Assembly (NCBI GenBank): GCA_016748015.1
Contig: JAAOMT010000094.1
Location: 190,520-254,519, forward strand
Reading direction: 5' to 3'
DNA: 64,000 nt
Source: Geosiphon pyriformis
Taxonomy: Eukaryota > Glomeromycota > Glomeromycetes > Archaeosporales > Geosiphonaceae
Shown here: positions 10,011-22,099 of the stretch, piece by piece
Position numbering within the stretch: the first letter of the stretch is position 1
Layout of the letters: each line of letters starts with the position of its first letter
Notes under the pieces: generated by a model
Seen by the model: only the letters and a program-made list of their open reading frames with translations
Told to the model about the DNA's origin: nothing
The model's database searches: none
Program-made: the position numbers and the translations under genes

Positions 10011-13000
10011 GTTCAGGATATTGTGTAATTTGATCATCTTACTTTTTGTTATACTAATTGGATTATTTAATTGAATTATGATATGTGATAATTGATTAAA
10101 TAATAAATGATAATTTGAAATGATATTAATATACTAATTAATTATAGAAATTATAAGGGTAATTTCATGCTAATTAATAGCTAAAATTTTACTGGTAACA
10201 GCAGTGACAATTTTTCAGTCTTAAAGAGCACAACAACTCAATTTCCAATTTTTGCAATTGAGTCAGTTATTGAAAATGCTTTGGAGAAAAACTGGGAGCT
10301 CTGGCTAGTTCTGTAGAACATGCAGAAGGCATATAATTTGGTGGGCTGAGAACATCTTGAGAAAAGCTTAGTCAGGATTAAGATGTGTGACAGATTCATT
10401 CGATTTTTTGGTAGTATTTATAGAAATTGTACCAACTGAATTATGACAGACTTTGGTTTGACAGATAATTATTATGTACATGATAGACTGAATCAAGGAA
10501 AGGTTTTCTCTCTCTTTTTATGGTGTATATTTTATGACCCTTTTTTGTGTAAAGTCAAATGTTAGAAGAGTGTGTATGGGTACAATATTAATTCACACTT
10601 TATTTCCAAGAGTGGTCATGCTAAATCTTGGACTGGAATTTTTTTCTTTCTTGCTGCTAGCATCTTTGTTGATAATACAATTTGGGTTGGCAGCAGTTAG
10701 AATACTACTCAACACATTCTTAATGTTGCTAGTGAATTTTTCCAAATTAATGATATTTTAATCAATAATAACAAAATTGTGGTCATTCCCATCAATAGCA
10801 GAGTCAACAACCCATCCCTTTTTATTAGTGGTTTGCTTATTTCTGTAGCCCGTAAAGGAGAATCTCATCAGTATCTTGGTATTTTTCTGTTAACTGAGAG
10901 TCTTTCTAAGCCTAGTTTGACTAAAGCACATTTGGACGTTTGTTTTTTTACTAATTTGGTCTTAAAAAAGACTGTTTCAGATAAGCAATTCTTATATCTG
11001 GTTTCAGCAGTTCTCTATTCTATAGTTGGTTACAGAACACAGTTTAGCTTTGTTTCTGTTAGCATTTGCAACAAATGGGATGCTTTAATTTGCAAGGGCT
11101 TGAAGCTGAAATCTGGTCTTCCGCTTGATTTTTCTGGTGATATAATTCACCATCCTTCCTTTTATAGTTTGAAATCTTTTTCACAATGTCAGTCTGAAAG
11201 TAAAATTGCTTCACTTATTAGCTTCGTGAACTCTGGTAGAATTCTGGGTTATTTATTCAATCACAAGTCTTATAACTTGCAAGTTCTATGTTGATATCTC
11301 TTCCATCCATTGAGTTCTCCTACTTGTATTCATGTCAGTGCTTCTAATAATTTTTTGTCAAGTATGGTTCACATTTTTTTTGACTGTGATTTGTTTTTGG
11401 GTGGCTTTTTGGCCAGCTTTTTTTGACTTTGTAATGGGGTGTCTATATCTACCATTTTGGGTAAGTCTTTATTTTTCAAGTTTTTGTCTTCTTTCCAGTG
11501 TTATGGCATTGCCTTTGTGGATTAGCTTCATGATCGTCATGGTGATGTTTTTAATTGGTGCACCTTTAAGTGGTGGAAGAAACTGGATCCTTGTGGGCTG
11601 GTTCCTGAGTGGTTCAAGCTCTCTGTTGCATTTCTTGTTGGTCTGCCTTCCTCTCTTTCATCTTTGAATAGTGTTGGCCCTCTGAACATTTGTGAGTTCA
11701 GTGATTTTGTGTCTGTCTGCAACCATCTTTCTCATGTTGGCTCTGATAGTTTGTTTGTTTATACAAATGGTTTTCTCAAAAATTTGGGCACGGTTGGTTG
11801 TTAGACAAGTGCTGCTGTCTTTTTTGCAAACATTAATTTGGGTTTGGGTGTTAGTGTTTGTGGTTTAGTATCATCTACTTTGGTGGAGTTATAGGCTATC
11901 ACCTTGGCTCTGGAGTATGTACCCATGTCTTACTCTGTTCACTTGTTTTCAGACAGTCAAGCTGCTTTGGATGCTTGTAAATTGGAGCTAAATCTAATGT
12001 GTTCTGACTTTTACAATCAGTATTGGGTTGAGCATTGGCATATCAATAATATTATTCATAGCAAAAACTTGGAGATCATCTGGTGCAAGATCAAGAGCCA
12101 CTTTGGAATTTTGGGGAATGACTGTGCTAACAGTCTTGCTGACACTGCTTTTCTCTCTGGGTGGTTTCTTCCTCCTCACATTGGTGAACATTTTTTGGTG
12201 GCTGATAATAATATAGTCTCTGGTAATTCTAGACACTTTGTTTGAGATGTGTTTCATGCTGTCTGTCATGCACATTGGGAGGTTGGTTCTGGTTCTGGTT
12301 CTGGTTTTCTGGTGGGTGATTTGCTTTTGGATGTCAATTGGCTCAGCTTTTTATGGGTATAACATCTTGATTCGCATATGGCTGCAGGTTTTATTAGCAG
12401 GTGCACTGCTAATACTCGTACTTACTTTATGAAGGCTTTATACTGTTAGCTTTCTGTAGTTGTTCGAAAGCATTTCTATAATAAGTGTTATCCCAGTGTT
12501 CTATGATTGTACTGTACAGAAGTGGAGATGTCTGATCATGTGTTTTTTTGCACAATTGATATTTCTGCTTATTACAAGATTTTGGATTCCTGTGCATCCT
12601 CTTGGAGGAAACTTTTTGGTCATTCTCCTTTTCTTTTGAGTGTGCTACAGCTGTTGTCAACCTGTGCTTCAGATCTCTTGATGTCTTCAGCTCTTTTTAA
12701 GAGTTTTGTTTTCAATGGGTAGTTCTTGGAGGCTGTTTCTGTCTTTTATAATCCCAAAGTTGCTAGGGTTAAAGTTACTAAATTTGTGCACTCTCTTTGT
12801 CTTGCTTTCAAAGATAACATTTGGGTGGTTTGTGCTAAGCATTGTGTTTTCATGAAAAAACATGGGCTGATCCCAATAGATGGTTCAACTCCCATCTTAG
12901 TTTTTGGCTTGGCTTTGAAGTTTTTGGCTGGTGTGATTAAATTGCTTGGAATTTCTGAGGCCTTTGGTGTCCATTTTGGCTTTTGCAAACCTTGTTTGTT

Positions 13001-13179
13001 TTTTTCAGATGTTGGTATCTCAGTTTCAGTTAATATAACTGTGTAGTGTTGTCCTGACTGGTCTGAGTGGCTGGTCACATATAAATAATACATGATTCAT
13101 GCTTAATTTAGATTATTTCTTTGATGTATAGTTCTAGGTGGTGTTTGGACTCCACTCATTAAGCAATTAATAAAAAAAA

Positions 13180-13189
13180 ATATGTAATA
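13180..13189 (+). repeat. right target-site duplication of LINE-beta
   Basis: ATATGTAATA directly follows the A-rich tail of LINE-beta and continues into LINE-alpha ORF2 (reading CNIRGINNLAKQ). It pairs with 5405-5414. Confidence 0.8.
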
Positions 13190-16100
13190 TTAGAGGCATA
13201 AACAATTTAGCAAAACAAGAGAACATTGTTTATTGGTATTTAGAATTTGGCAACATGATTTTTATTTTTACTGAAACTAAATTAAAGTTTAACATAAGAC
13301 CATAGATTAAAAATAAGTTTGATGGTGTTCAAATTTTTATGTCAGACCTAGAAAAAAGTTTTTTTACTGGTGTGGCTGTTATTATAAACTATTTTTTAAC
13401 TTAACATGTGTTAAAAGTGAAAAAAGTTCTTGGCAAAGTTATTTCAGTTTAATTATTGTTTAAGAGCAAGTTTTTGATTATAATTCTGGAGCTGTATGCT
13501 GGCACATTAGCTAAAGTATAGTTTAATTAGGCTTCTAATGTCAATTCAGTTATTTTCAAGACAATTGGTTCTAACTCTTTTGTGATTCTGAGTAGTAACT
13601 TCAATAAAGATGGTTTTAAAAAGTATGCAAGTTTTAAAAAATGTTTAGACATAAGTTTGGTCAATTTTTTAAAAAGATTTTTTTCAATTTAGTCAACTAT
13701 TTAAAACAACTTTAAAGAAGTTGAAAAAATTATTGACTAAGTTTTCATAAATAAAAATTTGTCTTTAACAATTACTGGATACAAAATTGAATTTGTGTTT
13801 GAATTTTTTAATATTGAATATAGGGCAGTTATAATCTTGATTGGATTGGAAGACCTATTGAATATTTGTTTGAATAGTGTTTGCAAACAGATTAATAAAG
13901 ATTAGTAGAAGTTTCGAATTAAAGACACAAATAAGACCAAGTGGATGTATTTTAGAAAATGCTTTTCTATTGAGTTGTTAATGATAATGAATAGTTTTGT
14001 GAATACAAAAAGAAGTGGAAATCTGTGTGAAATGTAAGATATGTTAAAAAAAGTAGTAATTGGCTCAGCTGATAAGATTTTCTCTAAACATTGGTTTTAT
14101 AAACTGGATTGCTTAAAAAGTAAGCAATTTTTGAAATTCTACAAGCTAAAGTTATTGGTTGCTAAGATGATAAAAAGTTTGAGTTTGGATAAAGTATTTA
14201 ATTTTGAATGGCTAATTAAAGTTTGATCTACTATTGATGTTGCTAAGACTTTTAAAATTGTTGTTTTGTTCTATAATAGTATAAAACCTATAAAAATAAT
14301 CAAATATTTGTTAAAAGTTAAGAAAAAATATTGAAAATTAAAGTTTTATGAATTAAAGATAGCCAAAAGCAAATCTATTAAAAATACAATTGAAAAGTAA
14401 ATGGATAATTTCAGTTCAAACAAAGGAAGCATGATAAAAAATATCTTAAAATGATTTTTCCATAAAGTTGTTTTAGATTATTTGGTGATTGGAGAGGAAA
14501 TGGTTTTAAAATCAGAAAAAATAAAGTTTAAAGTTAATAGTATTATGGTAAATTGGACAAAAAAGTAAAAAATCTCTATGGTTTTGCTTGATTTGTGGGC
14601 TTGTTAGTATGTGTCTTTAGAACATATAAGAGATAATGCTTTCTCTGGCATAATAAATAATATTGGCTTGGGAAAATTGGTTTTGGTGATTAGTAGATTA
14701 TCTGATCGCAAAACTGCTGGTTTTTTTGGCATATTAAATAAGCTGTGAAAACATTATGATAATAAAATAATAAAATGCTTTTTAGATCTACTTAATTCTT
14801 GTTTAAGACTTGGTGATGTTTCAGATTTTTAGAAAAAAATGTGAATTTTAATGATTCTTAAGTCTTATAAATGAAATAGTATTTTGACTAACACTCAGTC
14901 TATTGTTTTAATTAAAACTGCTAAAAAAATTCTATTCAAAATTCTGTTAGATTGTATTTTATCTGTTTATAGCAAGTTCAATATTCTTTATGATAATAAT
15001 TTTTCTGTCTTAAAAAGTACTTTGACACAATTTTCTGTGTTTGCTATTGGTTTAATAATAGAAGATGCTCTGAAAAAAAGCCAAGAGATTTGATTGGTTT
15101 TACAAAAAATGTGCAAAACTTATAATTTAGTTAGGTAATATTATTTAAGATCGAGTTTAGAATATATTAAGATGTGTAATAGATTTATTAAGTTTTTTAG
15201 AAATATTTATGAGAACAAAGTCAACAAGATAATAACCAATTTTGGTCTTTCAAATGACTACAAAGTTCATAATGAACTGAATCAGAATAAGGTTTTCTCA
15301 TTACTTCTTTGGAGAATTTTTTATGATCCTTTGTTGTGTAAAATTAAGAGACATAAACATTTGTATAAATATAAAATTAACTCTAATTTTGTGACAAAAA
15401 TAAGCAGAGTAAAGATTGGTAGAGACAGATCTTTGTTTTTTGCTGCTGGTACTTTTGTGGATGATACAATTTGGATGGAGAATGATCAGATATTGACACA
15501 GTATATTTTGAATATTGTGAATGAGTTCTTTAGAATAAATAGCATTTCTATCAATAATGACAAGACAGTGGTCATCCCCATTAACTAGAGAGTAGCAAAG
15601 GCTTTTTTGCACATTAATGGCCACTTAAATTTTGTAACCAAGCATAATAAATTTTATAGATATTTGGGTATTTTTTTGTTGACAGAAGATTTGTCTAAGC
15701 TGAGTCTTATAAAGATACATGCAAATATTAGATTATTTTCAAATATGGTTCTTAGGAAGACATTGTCAAATAAGCAGTTTTGCAATCTATAGTTAATTAT
15801 AGGATTTAGTTCAGCTTTGTATTCAAAAGTGTATGCCATAAATAAAATGTTATGATAAAAAAAAGGCTTAAGTCTAAAACCAATTTGCCAAATAATTTTC
15901 TCAATGAAGCTTTATATCACTTATCTCTATATAGTTTGAAGTCTTTTAAACAGGTCTAGACTAAAGCCAAGATAGCTTTAGTGATTGGTTTTTCTAATGC
16001 TATTGGAATTCTTAACTGATTGTTTAAGCATCATGCTTTGGATTTGCAAGTTTTGAAATAAGTATTTCTGAATTCTTTACAATATTCAGTTAAATTAAAG

Positions 16101-16986
16101 ATCAACCTGAGAAATAATTTTCTGGCAGATGTCATAAAAATTTTTTTGGACATTAAGATTTTGTTGGCCAATAATTTGCCTAGTGTGTTTTGTAAGCTCA
16201 GCTACTTTCTAATATTCAGAATATTGGAGAACAATTATTATTTTAATATAGTGTATTTTTTGAAGTGTTTTGGTATTGCTTTTGGAAAAAATTTGTTGAA
16301 CAAGTGTAGTTTAATCATGAATTGAAAGATGTTTCAATGTTAAAAAAAGCTGAGTTCAAGGAATCCAGTACTACTGTAGTTTAGGCAAACTTTAATATAT
16401 ATAAACAATCTTCTGGTGGGATTTATTGAAATTGTTGTTAATTTGAACTGTTCTAACTTTCTTTACTTAAATAAGTTTTTGGGTGTTTGTAAATGCTTGC
16501 ATGAAGTGTAAGCTAGAACAATTAATGTTTATACTGATAGTTCCTTAAAAAATTTGGGTACAGCAAAGGTGGCTAATAAGACTATAACCTACTTTTTTAA
16601 TATTTATATGGGTGTAAGTGTTAAAATACATGGATTGTTGTCTTTAATGTTGTCAAAATTACAAATGATTGTTTTGACTTTGGAATGTATTTTATTATCT
16701 TGCTCAGTAGTTTTGTATACAGATAGCCAAGTGGCTTTAGATACATGTTTATTAAAAAATAAACTTTGCTGGTCTAACTTTTAGAATAAGTGTTGGATAA
16801 AAAGACATTATGTTGCTAATTTAATAAGATTAAAAATTATTTTTGTAAGATAAATAAAAGTGAAAAACCATTTAAGAGACTTTAGTAATGATTGGACAGA
16901 TGTTTTTGCTTGTGTTGTAACACAATTGCATTTAACTTTTTTTGTTGAAATTTGTGATAAGGTTTTTATAACAGATAGTTATATGG

Positions 16987-17807
16987 TGTTACAGTTCAAA
17001 AATTTAATAAGAATTATAAATAATATAAATTAGCCAATTATAAAAAAGCACAGCAACAATTTATAAAAAGAAATGATTTACAAATAACAGCAAGCACTAT
17101 TTTACAATAGTAGCAAACACTATCATGCAAAAGCAGCAAGCATTATTTCACAATAGCAGCAAGCACTATTTAAAAATAACAAAAATAGAGTATTACAAAA
17201 CGTTATTTTGTAAAACAATAATTATATATATATACAATAGTTTTTAATGATGAAGAATAAAACAGCTTTAACTTAAAGCAACAAGTATCTAAATAAAATC
17301 TTATTCAAAAAGAATTAATAAAAAAAAAATAATAAATTGAATAAACATCACAATTACAAGATTAACAATAGAATTCACATACCCTTTCTAGTGAATAAAA
17401 CTATTATTCTATCTTTGAACTCTTTGGAAGAATAATCCCTGATTAAAATTATTTATGTGGTTACTAATTAAATTAAAAAAGCATTATTATATACTTAGAA
17501 AAATCACAAAAAGGCTATTAACATTTTGTGTTTCTAGATTAGAAAAACACATCAGACAATTGCAAAGATAGCCTTAGAGAAGACCCCAGACAGCAAGTAG
17601 ATTTCAGATTAGTTTCTAGAAAGAAGTACACAACATACAAAGACAACTAGAATTAAAGAGAAGACTTATATCACAATATTAAGAAAAAACCTTCAGTATA
17701 TTATTATTAATATCCAACACATAAAATTGAAAAACTCATAAGAGACTGATTACAATTAAAACAAAAGATCAACAATTAAAATATACCAAGAAAACACTCC
17801 CATAACA
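16987..17807 (+). mobile_element. solo LTR, family S, inserted in LINE-alpha
   Basis: It starts TGTTACAGTTCAA and ends CCCATAACA. Two other copies are at 55720-56447 (+) and 62797-63618 (-). Flanking ATGG (16983-16986) and GTAG (17808-17811) differ only by transitions and fit a 4-bp duplication. Internal features are tandem AGCAGCAAGCAC units at 17086-17176 and a TATATATATA run near 17226. LINE-alpha coding sequence continues on both sides. No internal region of the parent element is in the window, so its coding content is unknown. Confidence 0.82.
17086..17176. repeat. short tandem repeat CAGCAAGCACTATTT in family S LTR
   Basis: Four or five copies of an about 20-30 bp unit centred on AGCAGCAAGCAC occur here. 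The array recurs at 55831-55910 and, inverted, at 63429-63517. Confidence 0.7.
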
Positions 17808-18457
17808 GTAGTTTTAGGCAATATTTACTATTTTGTTTAAGATATCTATTAGACTGTTTGCTAAACTTTATAAGAAATGAGTTTTGATGCAAATGTTTTG
17901 GACATTTTGTTCATTTAGAGCATAAATTAAGATTGTACTGTCTTAGTTTGATATTCAAATTCTTATATGTTAACTAAATTTATTAATAAAAAGTTGGCTA
18001 CTTTGTATATATATTTGATGAAAACTGTTTACAAAAGATTGTTAGTCACTATTCATAAAAAGCTGTATAATAAAAATTATTTAGGCATCTTGTACTTGAT
18101 GTATAATAATGTTAAATTGCCTAATTATGCTTTAAATTGTTCTAAAGATGTCTTTGTATGCTCTGATATTTTTTCTGATTATGTTAAACTGTGAAAGTTT
18201 TTGGTAAGAGATTGCTCTCTATTATTATTCTCAGTTTTGTGCACTTTTTTTTCAGATGCTTTGAATGTTAATATATATGTGATTTTGTGCAAGAGCTTTG
18301 TTTTTAAGGAATAGATTAATAAAGTAGCATCTAGGTTTGAAAATAGAAAAAAAACAATATCAATAATAGTTGATTTTGTTTGTCATTTGGCCAATGAATA
18401 TTACAATAGGTTGTGGTTGTTAAGGTTTAAATTTAGAGCAGACATAGAAAAAAGTGG

Positions 18458-19398
18458 TGTTACTTAAAAAAAAAGCATACAAAGAAATAGTAAAAAAAAC
18501 AAATAAACCAATAGAAAAATAGTAGTTAACATGTAAACATATTGCTTAACAACATAGAACATTGTTAAAAATTATAGCACATTGTTTAGCAATATAAAGC
18601 ATTGTTAGAAAATTATAACACATTGTTTAGCTATATAAGTATTGTTTGAAAAATGATAGCACATTGCTTAAAATGTGAGTAATCTTATAGAACCCAATTT
18701 ATGTATATATAGCAGTAGCATTAGAAGCAGAAAGAACAGAATTTTTAGTTTAGAACATTATTTCCCTTCTTTATACATCTCTTCACATAATAGTATTCTA
18801 TAACTTGAAATAAAAACCATCAAATATTAATAAACATACTTATTATTATTCAAATTCATGGTCTCATTGTTTGATTGATAATACTAATTTATCTTTCCAA
18901 TATCAACTCTCTATGTTGATATTCACTAATACTTAATCATACTGGATCAATAGCTTTTGATCACAACTATTGACAAGATACTAACTTTTATTGCCTTGGC
19001 CTGAATTCTTTATTTCTTTTATTTTATTTTCTTTTATTTGTTTTCTTTTTTGTTTACTAATTAATTAAGGAATTAAAGTACTAATTAATTGACATCAAAA
19101 ATAGCTTAGTAAAAGACTCAGAAATAAGAGTAGAAAACTCAAAAATTGAGAATAGCTTATCAGAAGAACATGACTACTAGAATAAACTGGCCACCACATT
19201 AAATAAAAAGATTTGATGGAATTGTGATTTTGAGAAGCTACTGATAAAACAACCATTGAATCTTTGTCCATTATACAAAAAACTTCAACCCAAAATCTTC
19301 AGATACAAAATCTTCAGATATCACTAACCACATTAGCTATTAAGTACCAAGTTATAGGTTTGTTATTTGATTTAAAACCCAAATAAGCACCTATAATA
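18458..19398 (+). repeat. 5' LTR of G1
   Basis: It begins TGTTACTTAAAA and ends CTATAATA (a decayed CTGTAACA), directly before TTTGGTGC. It contains a TATA box (ATGTATATATAG near 18699), AATAAA, a pyrimidine-rich stretch near 19010, and degenerate tandem units with ACATTGTTTAGCAATATAA (18531-18670). Confidence 0.8.
18531..18670. repeat. tandem repeats ACATTG(C/T)TTAGCAATAT in the G1-type LTR
   Basis: About four imperfect units of roughly 35 bp (GCACATTGTTTAGC...AGCATTGTT) precede the TATA box. The inverted LTR at 43205-44182 carries the same array near 43960-44110. Confidence 0.65.
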
Positions 19399-19462
19399 TT
19401 TGGTGCTTTCTGTGAAATTTAATTTAACAAAAAACCAGTATCAATAACAACTATTTAAAACA

Positions 19463-21450
19463 GTGGCAGAATTAGAAGAAATAAAGACACACCACTTGGA
19501 ATTTATAAAATTCTTATTTCAATATTACAAAAATTACTTTGAATTAACAGATAGTAATTGGCCAACAGAATTAGTTTTTAATTGTTATATCAACAAAAAA
19601 ATTGCTTATTACTTGGGAGATTAAAGAAATCTAGAAGCCACCTTCAACAATTTTTTCAGTAAATTACTCCAAAGCATCACACTTCCACAAAACTATTTAT
19701 TTGTACTTCTAATCACAAAAATAAACAGAGAAATTAAAAAGTACATCAAGCAAAGATTTTTTATTATCTTTGCAGACAAAGAAAAAGGAAAATTACAAAC
19801 ACTAGCAAGAATATCAAAACCAATACAACCACTTACTTGGAAGAAACCAAGAGTCAATTCACTAATCAATCCATCATACTATTACATACTTAAAAGTACC
19901 ATCAATATAATATCAGCAGACACATTTACAACAAATACATAGCTAGAATCCTGTTTCAAAGTAAACAAAAAAAAGCTAAACTATTGGGAACCTACAGTAA
20001 TTATTTTGAGGGATTTAATTCACAATTACTAATGCCATCAGAATTTTAATTACTGCCATCTCAACCAGATTTTGGAACCATGAGTTCTTGGAAAGTAACA
20101 GAGTCAGAAAAAAAGGAAAATAGCAATTGAAAAACTAATAATCAAAACCTGATCCCAGAAAACCCAAAATTACAAACTCCAATTGTTCAAGCTCAAACAA
20201 ACCCAAACAATCTAAACTCTGCTCCTATTATTCAACAAAACTTATTTTTAGTTATCCAGATCAACCTACCAGTAATTCCAATTCCCATTTCTTGTTAATA
20301 ACAAAACTTGCAGCAATTATAACAACTCATATCAATGGCATATGTATCTATTATTAAACTTAAGAAATTTACTGGTGAAAAAAATAACACCCAAGTCTGG
20401 TTCAATGATGTAGAGAAAACCATTATAGTCAACAGTTGGGATAATAAGAGAGCATTGTAAATTATTCCTTACTTCCTCCAAAATACTGCCAATTCATAGT
20501 ATCAAAGTCTTATAGATAAATCCAATATTTTTGATGCATTCAAAACTGTTTTTCTACAGTATTTTAGCAATTATAACAGTATTAATCAATTGCTCACACA
20601 TTTTACTACCATTAAGCAAGAAGAAACTGAAGCAGTCACCACTTACTTGGAATGCTTTTATAAGAATCTACACCAGATCTAAGCAATTGATGCAAATTAT
20701 TTCACAGTGTCCCAAATTCTGAATTAATTTATTCACAGGTTATATAGCACTATCTTACAATGAGTATGTTCAATGCATCCAGAGATGCTACAAAACACAG
20801 TCATTTATGCCAGAGATTTTGAATCAGCTAAGCTAGAAGCCAAACAAGTTCAAGCTGTAAATCTAGTGATGAATAAATCATCTGAATTAAATTCAAAGCT
20901 GAAACAATTTAGTAATACTATTAATCAGAAATTGGAAGAGTACTTAGTTAACAATCAAACTATTTATCAATCTCTACAATATCACAATAATTCAGAAAAT
21001 CCAAATCATCTTTGAAATCAATCATGTCCATCAATGTCAAACAACCAACAATGATGACAAAAGACACATAATTGTCATTATTGTCATAAACAAAAATATT
21101 TACAAATTGATTATCACATCAGATTAAAATGCCATCAATTGAGAAATCAATATAGAAAACCTAATTGCCAGATTCAAACTACAAATTACCATTAAAATCA
21201 AGAACTATATTAACCAAATTATTTACTGATAATACAACAATAGATATATGTACCAATATATTAATCTCTAACATCAGTAATATATCAATCACAGCCCCAA
21301 ATTGTTTATTAATCCCAACCAATTCAAATATTACTACTAAACTTACCTCAAAATGAAAGCCAGAGACTGAGAACTACACAAATCTGTTAGAATTGGCAAT
21401 TAACAATGGTAATACATCAACTAATTTTTAGTTCAGCAGTTTGGCAAGCT
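19463..21450 (+). pseudogene. G1 gag, degenerate
   Basis: The reading VAELEEIKTHHLEFIKFLFQ at 19463 aligns with the N-terminal gag domain of G2 (VAESENIGANHLGFMKSLFQ). The main retrotransposon gag domain starts near 20337 (MAYVSIIKLKKFTGE) and reaches a decayed knuckle near 21072 (CHYC retained; the following His and Cys altered). A well-preserved stretch at 20773-21015 matches G2 28640-28860. Multiple stops occur, several at Trp, Gln or Arg positions of G2. Confidence 0.72.
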
Positions 21451-21587
21451 GGATATTAACCACAAAATTTGGGAACTAACTATGTCCAAAACTTGAATGT
21501 CCAATACTATTTAAGTCTACTTGTTACCTCAAAAAATGTCTCATCCAACAATAGGGAAACCAACCAAAAGCAGCCACTTACCAATAA

Positions 21588-22060
21588 CATATCTCTAGCA
21601 ACTGTCACCAATGACAAATTATTAATAGATATTTTTCTCTTTGAAATCAAGGAACCAACTAAAATGACCCTCTTTAATGGAGCTGCTCTTAACATAAAAC
21701 TCATTATGGTAATGTATACAAATGCCAAAGTTGATGGTCAGTTCATCAAATTGATCTTTAACAGCAGTTTAGTAGACAGTATTATTACACAACAACTTAT
21801 TAATTAAGTTGCCAAGTTGATTATGCTGCCAGCACCAAAATAATAACTGCTGATAGATCAACAAAGACTCCAATTGGCAAAATTAATAACTTCTCAATTG
21901 AAGTCAATAGCATTACAACACCAATCAAAATATTGGTGATAGAAGCTATACAGTACCAAGTTCTTGTTGGTAATAACTGGCTGTTCAAAACCAATGCCAT
22001 GTTAGATTGGAACACTCAAGAATTACAACTGAGCCAGAATGGCCAAAACATTTGAGTACC
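21588..22060 (+). pseudogene. G1 aspartic protease region, degenerate
   Basis: It reads LLIDIFLFEIKEPTKMTLFN through MYTNAKVDGQFIKLIFNSSL and SIITQQLIN, matching G2 29500-29700. The catalytic Asp-Ser-Gly site reads Asn-Ser-Ser. A stop follows at 21805. Confidence 0.7.
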
Positions 22061-22099
22061 AGCCACTTGCAATTATTTCAAGACCACTATTAACAAGCA

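Larger units (their letters stand above)
9191..10200 (-). mobile_element. solo LTR, family N, inserted in the LINE-beta RT
   Basis: Read on the minus strand it begins TGTTACCAGT and ends CAGTAATA (from GTAACA), the TG...CA form of LTRs. The other copy, at 47048-48020, abuts a primer-binding-like TTTGGTGCTC on its minus strand, which fixes the orientation. Flanks GTGG (9187-9190) and GCAG (10201-10204) are a 4-bp target duplication that differs only by transitions. Removing the LTR and one repeat restores the LINE codons for CGDN. Internal features are a TATA-like CTTTTATACAAC on the plus strand, a hairpin GAAGAG-AAAAG-CTCTTC near 9765, a duplicated 45-bp segment and a short tandem array. It has no coding content. 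Confidence 0.85.
7374..13046 (+). pseudogene. LINE-beta ORF2: APE endonuclease, reverse transcriptase, RNase H
   Basis: It starts MCNVQSINVSAKQ, 23 bases after ORF1. The endonuclease (7374-8030) has the N, E (ITETKL) and SDFN signatures; the terminal SDH-type motif reads DTNH, an Asp to Asn change. Stops follow at 7911 and beyond. RT begins with NTHPIALIETACKIFSKIL (about 9085), is split by the solo LTR at 9191-10200, and resumes at 10205 with DNFSVLKSTTTQF. The catalytic box reads FVDN (10665-10676) instead of FVDD. RNase H follows (YTNG at 11760; SDSQAAL near 11952; NDCANSLAD near 12117), with its first Asp read as Asn. A CX..H..C cluster (near 12513-12552) resembles LINE C-terminal zinc motifs. 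Several stops sit where Trp or Gln is expected. Confidence 0.85.
5415..13179 (+). mobile_element. LINE-beta: full-length APE-type non-LTR retrotransposon
   Basis: It is bounded by a 10-bp target duplication and ends in a TAAAAAAAAA tail at 13171-13180. It contains ORF1 (5527-7350) and ORF2 (7374-13046) and is interrupted by a solo LTR (9191-10200). Without that LTR it is about 6.75 kb, a full-length size. It lies in the same orientation as its host element LINE-alpha. It is less AT-rich and has fewer frame breaks than LINE-alpha, consistent with later insertion. Both ORFs carry premature stops, so it is not autonomous. Confidence 0.85.
3440..18457 (+). mobile_element. LINE-alpha: old non-LTR retrotransposon, interrupted by LINE-beta and an LTR
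   Basis: Three pieces make one element. 3440-5414 holds ORF1 and the first codons of ORF2. 13180-16986 holds most of ORF2. 17808-18457 holds the end of ORF2. The interruptions are LINE-beta (5415-13179) and a solo LTR of family S (16987-17807). The 3' end is cut by the 5' LTR of Ty3 copy G1 at 18458. The join of pieces 1 and 2 is supported by a 10-bp duplication and by the restored ORF2 start. The order ORF1 (CCHC type), APE endonuclease, RT, RNase H matches APE-type LINEs. The 5' limit is approximate. Confidence 0.8.
13180..18457 (+). pseudogene. LINE-alpha ORF2: endonuclease, RT, RNase H, highly degenerate
   Basis: It resumes from the target duplication as CNIRGINNLAKQENIV. The endonuclease (13180-13830) has FTETKL and SSNFN. 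RT spans about 14600-15790; its box FVDD (15454-15465) keeps both catalytic Asp residues, in an otherwise clean 138-codon stretch (15172-15588). RNase H (about 16500-16900) keeps YTDSS and TDSQVALDTC. A solo LTR splits it at 16987-17807. The reading then continues through a C-terminal cysteine region (17967-18194) until the G1 LTR at 18458. Many stops and some frame changes mark it as non-functional. Order and motifs match LINE-beta ORF2 throughout. Confidence 0.78.
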
